From NCBI GenBank assembly GCA_011763485.2, contig JAANSK020256496.1, positions 1 to 22,574 of the forward strand: DNA of 22,574 bases. Direction: 5' to 3'. The notes beneath the pieces are model-generated. The model was not told the origin of the DNA. It worked only from the letters and a program-made list of their open reading frames with translations, and ran no database searches. The position numbers were made by a program, and so were the translations under genes. This document shows, piece after piece, positions 17,648 to 22,574 of the stretch. Every line of letters starts with the position of its first letter. Position 1 is the stretch's first letter. The stretch is from Isoetes engelmannii. Taxonomy: Eukaryota > Streptophyta > Lycopodiopsida > Isoetales > Isoetaceae.

Positions 17648-18946
17648 TAAATCCACCTTGAAGGGTGGAGATTATCATATCACATGAGAACAACATATCA
17701 GCATAACATCGATGGCAAATCCTACCCAAGGCTCATACTTGGGGCATGATTGACGGCTTGGGGTCTCCAGAGTTCAATGCCGACGGAATTCATGGCAAGT
17801 CATGTGCATACTTTGCAGATAGGCTGATAAGTGTTGCCAGGTGCATAGCCAAAGGGGCTATTCCTGGACTGCATCTCCCCAGTCTCGATGAGGTAGGAAG
17901 GGACTTCTCCCTTTCAGAGAATCCATGCCCATAGCAGGCAAGCTAGAGGGCTACCACTGCTCGTATACGACTCCAACCCCATTGAAGGTGGTCTCACCAC
18001 CCAAGAGGCGTCGAGCCCATACCAAGAGCCTCACGTAGTGCATACTAGTATTAGGCCTAGCTCACAATGTTCCCTGGTAGGCCTTATACACCAGAGGGAT
18101 CAACCATTATGGGAAAAATTCCTCCTTGTTAGCCGGTCTGGCCCTGCCACCCACATCGCAGGTTGGCTCTTATGCACAGACCACATTCATTGGGTATTAA
18201 TGAGGCTACAACTAGGATCATCATACTGCAAGGCTTGGGTCTCTACCCCCCCCCCTCTTCCCAATACACAAGAGTGCGAACAGATCATCCATGGCAAACC
18301 ACACTGAATCTAAATAACATAACAGAACATAAATCTACCTAAACATATATGGTTAGGGTTCATTGGTCAGTTCTTCGCATCTATGGGTCGAACATGGACA
18401 AGAATAGCTAATGGCTGATCTAAGAATCAAAATGGAGCAGGTAGCACCTACCAGAACCTTGGCTGGCAGGAATTGCTCCTCTAAATGCTTCCATGGCAGT
18501 TGGTGCTGAGATCGAGGTGGCTAGCTCGAAGTTCGAAGGCGACTGTAGCAGACGTGATTCTCCAAGAACGACTGCTGGAGTCGACTTGCTGGATGGTGAC
18601 CTGTTGAATGCCACTGGTTGAAGGTGACTACTAAAGGCGATAATCTCGATGCTCCCAAAAGGGAGGCGTTTTAGGGTTTATCCCCTTTTAAAGAGGGGGT
18701 ACTTTTAGGCTACACTCTTTTAGGGTTGACAATGAAAGGTCAGGTCGGGGGGTTGCGCCATGTGGCAGTTGGCTTAATATATTCACATGTTGCAACATGC
18801 GCAATATATTTTGGGGTCTAGGGGTGCACCACCCCATGGGGTATCCTATACCGACTAACGTGTACATGTCATATGTACGTCATGTACTAGTGATGTGGCC
18901 AATATAATATAGGTATCTCTATCATATGTTATCCTGGAATGTCACA
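17648..18946 (-). repeat. LTR of element 3, right part (after the Helitron)
   Basis: On the minus strand the LTR begins TGTGACATTCC at 18946, directly after a polypurine tract. A TATA-like TTTTAAA lies at about 18686-18692, followed by a leader-like stretch. A C-run (about 18247-18258) and an open stretch of 60 codons (18420-18614, with no known family) lie within. The segment from 17648 has no gene I can support and reads as LTR sequence. The boundary at 17648 is the Helitron edge. Confidence 0.65.
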
Positions 18947-18948
18947 TA

Positions 18949-18959
18949 CTTCCCTCCTT
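18949..18959 (-). other. Polypurine tract of element 3
   Basis: The minus strand reads AAGGAGGGAAG, two bases before the TGTGAC start of the LTR. This position and composition mark the LTR as the 3' LTR of a minus-strand element lying to the right. Confidence 0.7.
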
Positions 18960-19615
18960 GAATTGATGTTGTCTGCAACATCATTGGTCTCCCCACCGTG
19001 AATCCTACATAATCCCTGCAAAATTACATCTATATGCATGCACTAAGTACAATATAAGGCTATTTAAACAATTTCACCTTTAAGGTAATACTTCAGGATA
19101 TTAATTATTAAGGCCGAAAATAATTCTTCTAAGGCATTTTAATTTGCCTTAGTTTAAAGCACGTAATTCACACAATTTATAATATATCACAGAGTTTCAT
19201 TATTGGCTAACTAGCTCCTTGTGGCGTATGAATACATCACTATTTGCCACAAGTCTTCTCGTGCGACCTCTTGCCTCGTCCTCGAGTTTATTGGCCTGCA
19301 AGTCATACTTGTTAGCCTTAATTTTTAATATTACACCATTTAATACAATTACTTTAACTAAATGGATGCAAGACTAATCTTTTGGCGAATGAAAAGGATG
19401 CTCCTTCCATCGTGATCGTGAAGACAACGCCCTATAATGCCTAACATGATTTCTAATGCATACACCTTTCGTCACCCTTGGCGTAGGGGGTGGCTTCTCC
19501 GCCATAATGGGCATAGACTAGAGGTGCTTCCCTATCATGCATTTTTCTATATGACCTCTTATCTCTCAAGGTTGTCTACTTCCGTGGCATCGGAAATAGA
19601 CGTTTAATCTACCTT
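18960..19615 (-). other. 3' untranslated region of element 3
   Basis: No coding trace is seen between the polypurine tract and the end of pol. A perfect 7-bp hairpin (GATGTTG-TCTG-CAACATC, 18965-18982) is present. A long AT-rich spacer here is common in chromoviruses. Confidence 0.5.
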
Positions 19616-20266
19616 CTACTTACCTACGGTGTCGGCGTCGTCTAATTCGGTGACGAGTCGTCCCTTGTACTGCTTCTCAAGATCTGATTGGAGTACCCAC
19701 GTGGCGTCTTCCATGAGCAAGTGCGTCCACTTAACCAAGAACCGCATGAATTCAGATCTTCTTGTCTTCTTAAAAGCCCTCTGAAGAAGAACTTCTAGAG
19801 CAATCTCAAGTTCTTTATCAGTCAACCCCAATAAGGTCGGAGTATCCAGAATTTCATCTGGGTTGGGCGTGTGCTTCTTGAAAAGACTTACGTGCAAAAC
19901 ATTATGGATCTTTAGACGAGCTGGCAAGTCAAGTTTATAAGCTTGGTCTTCTACTCTTTTGACTATTTTGAATGGTCCAGCGTTCTCAACCTGCGCCTTC
20001 TGACAGCTTCTTGCTACTAAGAGATATCCACTGACTTCATCCACAAGCAACTGCATATCTGCCAACATCCGTTGAGATACTTTTACCTTGGACATGGGAT
20101 TGTGCCAAGCATCTGGTGTGAGGCACTGATAGCCATAATTTATCATAAATGGGGACATCTGTGATGATTCTTGCTTGCTACTATTATAAGCGAACTCAAC
20201 CAAGTGAATATATTCTTCCCATTTAGATTGCTTATTCCACACATATGTTCTCAACATATCTTCCAA
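19616..20266 (-). pseudogene. Integrase C-terminus and chromodomain of element 3
   Basis: A 216-codon open stretch reads MEDMLRTYVWNKQSKWEEY, LVEFAYNSSKQESSQMSPF, a GPF-type module (NAGPFKIVKRVEDQAYKLDL), HNVLHVSLFKKHTPNPDEIL, and a chromodomain at about 19666-19820 (FLVKWTHLLMEDATWVLQSD). The order and the KW...DATW signature fit a chromovirus integrase end. It is one of the better preserved stretches in the window, although the element as a whole is broken. Confidence 0.88.
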
Positions 20267-20369
20267 TATCTGGTTGTTGCGCTATGTCTGACCATCTGTT
20301 TGGGGATGATATGCCGAACTCATTGAGAGTTTGGTGCCTATTGTGGAGAATAAATCTTGCCAAAAGGCG

Positions 20370-20850
20370 CTCATGAACTTCGGTTCCCCGTCTGAGATAA
20401 TCTCTCTTCACATGCCATGGAGTCTAAAAATCTCCTTTGCGAAATGTGGGCTGTATGCAAAGCCGTGTCGGTAGTTTTCCATGGCACAAAATGAGCCATC
20501 TTGGACAACTTGTCCACTACCACCATTAAGGCGTCATGCCCTCTTTGTGTTCTCAGCAGCCCTGTTATGAAGTCCATGTTTACCACTTCCCATTTGGTAT
20601 TCGAAACTGGCAAAGGTTGTAGCACTCTGAGAATTTGAAGCTGCTCTGCCTTCGTCTGCTGACATATCTGGCACTCCAGAATGTACCTTGCAATCTGCTT
20701 CTTCATGCCTGGCCAATAATAGCTACTTCTTATCTTGAAGTATGTCTTCGTAAGTCCTGCATGGCCTGTTATTTGGATGTTATGCGTGGAGTATCAACTT
20801 CCTTACTCTTCCAGTTTTTGTTATTGGCAAGAAGCCATTCTTTTGGTTGA
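20370..20850 (-). pseudogene. Integrase zinc finger and core start of element 3
   Basis: The minus strand reads a TYFKIRSSYYWPGMKKQIAR lead-in (about 20685-20745), the CQICQQTKAEQ zinc-finger end (CQIC at 20662-20673), VVNMDFITGL, and VVVDKLSKMAHFVP with the first catalytic Asp at 20512-20514. Broken. Confidence 0.85.
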
Positions 20851-21643
20851 CCCTGGAGTGTGGTACTGAAGAGATGAGACTTGAGGAGGGGATCTTGATG
20901 CCTGTTCAAAATAGCTAAAGAGTCAAACTTTCCAAGATGTGCTGCTGCACTTTGCTCTGTGGAGAGTTTGCCGTGCAAAGTACTGAAAATAGGGTAGTTA
21001 ATCTTGACCTTGGCTACCGCCGCAGCTGCTGCAACCTGAGGTATAGGAATAGGTTGAGGGATTTGAGCGAAAGTTGGGACAGAAGGAGCGGGAACAACAG
21101 TGGGTACAGAATATTAGAAAGGAGGCATTACGAAATGTACCTGAGGCTGAGAGAAAGAATTGGTATTATACGGTTGAGTTATAGAAGATTGCAGATAAGT
21201 AGAGATGGGCACATAGTTAGAAACAGGAATAAAGGTGGCAGGTGCGGGTGCTGAAGAGACAGGAATTGAAGCTCGAGTGTAATGGACTGGTCGAGAAATC
21301 TGAAAAGGGTGTTGTACTGGAGCAGAGGCTTGTTGTGGAGATAGCAGGAGGCGAAAGAGAGAAAGCATCGAAAAGGAAAGGTTGATCAGGTGGAAACAGA
21401 GGTGGGAACGAATCGGGAGATCCTGCTGGAGATTGCTTAGCAGAAAGTGTAGAAGTCATAGGAGCATACACAGGGGTTGCAACTGGAAGTGGTTCAGGTC
21501 GACTGAGAGGTGAAGATAGTCTTGTATGAGCCCTGGTAGACGGGAGAACATAACTTTGCTGCTCCATGCGGCTTAAATATCGTTCCATTCGAGCAGAAGC
21601 TTGTTACAAGACTTGATCAATAGTAAATATTTGGTAACTCATG
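20850..21643 (-). pseudogene. Gag-like region next to the integrase of element 3
   Basis: The region starts near 21643 (MSYQIFTIDQVL), then runs MERYLSRMEQQSYV and a Pro/Ser-rich spacer (21120-21580). It ends in a Gag core-like block near 20850-20960 (AAAHLGKFDSLAILNRHQD, LFSTTLQGQPKEWLL), comparable to the F...L-x-G-x-A-x-EW motif of plant gypsy Gag. It is read almost directly against integrase sequence. It may be a mosaic of two elements. Broken. Confidence 0.6.
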
Positions 21644-21767
21644 CAAGATCAAAAACACTAAGGAACCAGCAACTGCGCCAGACAGAAGATGGCACTGAAG
21701 CAAGCAAGCACTAGAAGATGTAGAAACAAGAAGACTGTACAAGGTCTGACAAAGAAAAAGAAATAAG

Positions 21768-21784
21768 CCTGGTAACGGTGCCAG
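21768..21784 (-). other. Candidate tRNA-Asp primer-binding site
   Basis: The minus strand reads TGGCACCGTTACCAGG, matching the plant tRNA-Asp primer site TGGCGCCGTTGCCGGGG at 13 of 16 positions, with G-to-A differences. One base upstream is ...CTTAACA, a plausible LTR end, so an LTR could start at 21785 on the plus strand. A second candidate, TGGCGCAGTTGCTGG (21680 to 21666, 13 of 15), lies nearer gag but lacks an adjacent CA end. Confidence 0.4.
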
Positions 21785-22574
21785 TGTTAAGTGGCTGGGA
21801 TTCGGGCTGATTGGGCCTGAGCAGATTCACTAGATTCAATGATCTTTTGTGCCCGAGGGATCAACCTGCTCAGTGTCACGGTGGACTTTGGAAAGACTTC
21901 AGAGAAATTTTGCAACAAAGGAGATGAATCAGACAAACTTGAATACTTGATTAGTTTTAGTGTACATCATGGTGGGTAGGTAGATCAAAAAGGCCGATCC
22001 AATGATTGAAAATATCTTGCCCAACAATGTTGGACACCGTAACTAGTTCAAAATAATGCAAAAAATGACTCCTTGCACCTTAAGGTGCCAACATCACATG
22101 GTCAACGTTAATATAAAAATCATTTATTCTAGAATGGGGCTCGCATGAAAACGACAAAAACTCCTGATAGATAGGCTTCTCATTCATCTCTCAACAGATT
22201 TTCTATAATGGTGGATAGTGGGTCGATGCACACATGCGAACTATCCACAAAGAAAAAATAAGGGAACATCCAATTATATATGGACCCCCAAAATTACAAT
22301 GCTAGTTTTGTTTTTGTACCTGCCGAAAGCTTATCATCGGGATTAAAAAACCCTGCCCTTTCGGGTTTTCGAGGAAAAAACCCTAGTGATAAGCCTTCGG
22401 CAAAGGGCTTTGACAACCCAAAAAATTGCTCCAAAAATAACCCACGAATGGAGAAGTCGAAGGTGCTTCCACTTGCTAACTTGTACCTGCACATCACCAA
22501 TACTAAAACACAAGCGTGTCACACCACAAAACCTCGAAAAGCGAGGGGCTGGTCACGCATGCCACGCGACAAAT
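21785..22574. other. Unassigned interval, possible 5' LTR start
   Basis: No coding region was recognised. It may begin with an LTR (TGTTAAGTGGCTGGG). It is rich in palindromes: GCACCTTAAGGTGC (22075-22088) and the nested hairpin at 22321-22402. TTCGGCAAAGGGCTTTG near 22397 recalls subterminal repeats of grass CACTA transposons, but no CACTA terminus was found. Confidence 0.3.
22321..22402. repeat. Nested inverted repeat (hairpin)
   Basis: The outer arms TGCCGAAAGCTTATCA (22321-22336) and TGATAAGCCTTCGGCA (22387-22402) pair at 15 of 16 positions. Inside, AAAACCC (22347-22353) and GGGTTTT (22363-22369) pair perfectly around a 9-nt loop, and a second AAAAAACCC (22375-22383) could compete for the same partner. 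Confidence 0.85.

Larger units (their letters stand above)
13811..21784 (-). mobile_element. Element 3: plant-type chromovirus fossil inserted into element 2, itself hit by the Helitron
   Basis: From right to left on the minus strand it has a gag-like part (about 20850-21643), an integrase zinc finger and core (about 20370-20850), the integrase C-terminus and chromodomain (19616-20266), an untranslated region, a polypurine tract, and a 3' LTR of about 1.5 kb. Protease, RT and RNase H parts are not seen. Integrase wording (VVVDKLSKMAHFVP, LEDMLRTYV-type, LVEFAYNSSKQ) is that of ordinary plant chromoviruses and differs from elements 1 and 2. It is broken, with several interruptions. The sequence at 21785, just beyond a tRNA-Asp-like primer site, does not resemble the 3' LTR, so the gag end may belong to another element. 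Confidence 0.65.

Noticed and set aside
18420-18614. Host gene first exon (minus strand, 64 codons)
   Set aside because: It lies downstream of a TATA-like motif inside what appears to be the LTR of element 3. Better explained as LTR/leader sequence without coding support.
13811-18946. Solo LTR inserted in element 2
   Set aside because: The five bases on the two sides (GCAAG and TACTT) do not match, and a polypurine tract adjoins the right end, so it is a 3' LTR of a longer element.
22397-22420. CACTA transposon terminus
   Set aside because: TTCGGCAAAGGGC recalls CACTA subterminal repeats, but no CACTA end, target duplication or transposase trace was found.

Overview
This is repeat-rich nuclear DNA of a flowering plant, probably a monocot (by impression only). 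The evidence is nested Ty3/gypsy chromovirus fossils, L1-type LINE remnants with the plant zf-RVT domain, a non-autonomous Helitron, and telo-box motifs of the kind found in plant promoters. No intact host gene, rRNA gene or functional tRNA gene is visible. Nearly all coding traces read on the minus strand and are broken.

Layout, left to right. (1) 1-5563: an almost complete minus-strand chromovirus fossil (element 1). Its 3' LTR is cut by the window edge and its 5' LTR lies at about 5059-5563. Its RT and integrase motifs read like the Tf1/sushi/TCN1 branch of fungi, vertebrates and early land plants rather than the usual angiosperm clades. Its 5' end carries a self-priming type primer site. 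Each LTR contains an antisense tRNA-like unit with A box, B box and T-run. (2) 5566-9823: a tandem duplication of a roughly 1.7-2.4 kb unit (copies at 5566-7961 and 8086-9823) containing pieces of zf-RVT LINEs, all on the minus strand. The second LINE copy continues to about 10440. (3) 10440-11330: nothing identified except an imperfect 81-bp-spaced repeat. (4) 11331-13810: element 2, a more decayed relative of element 1 without LTRs in view. (5) 13811-18946: one LTR of element 3 (TGTGAC...GTCACA), split by a 3.6 kb Helitron (14035-17647) that carries intron-like and exon-like pieces of unidentified host genes. (6) 18947-21784: polypurine tract, 3' untranslated region, chromodomain, integrase and gag-like parts of element 3 or a mosaic of two elements. 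A tRNA-Asp-like primer site and a possible further LTR begin near 21785. (7) 21785-22574: unassigned, with a strong nested hairpin at 22321-22402.

Insertion order inferred from nesting: element 2 is oldest, element 3 inserted into it, and the Helitron inserted into the LTR of element 3. The two LTR parts of element 1 differ at about one base in ten by eye, so it is an old insertion (several million years at usual grass rates). The most interesting signals are the self-priming site and lineage of element 1, the Pol III-like unit inside its LTRs, and the Helitron with a second internal copy of its own 3' end.
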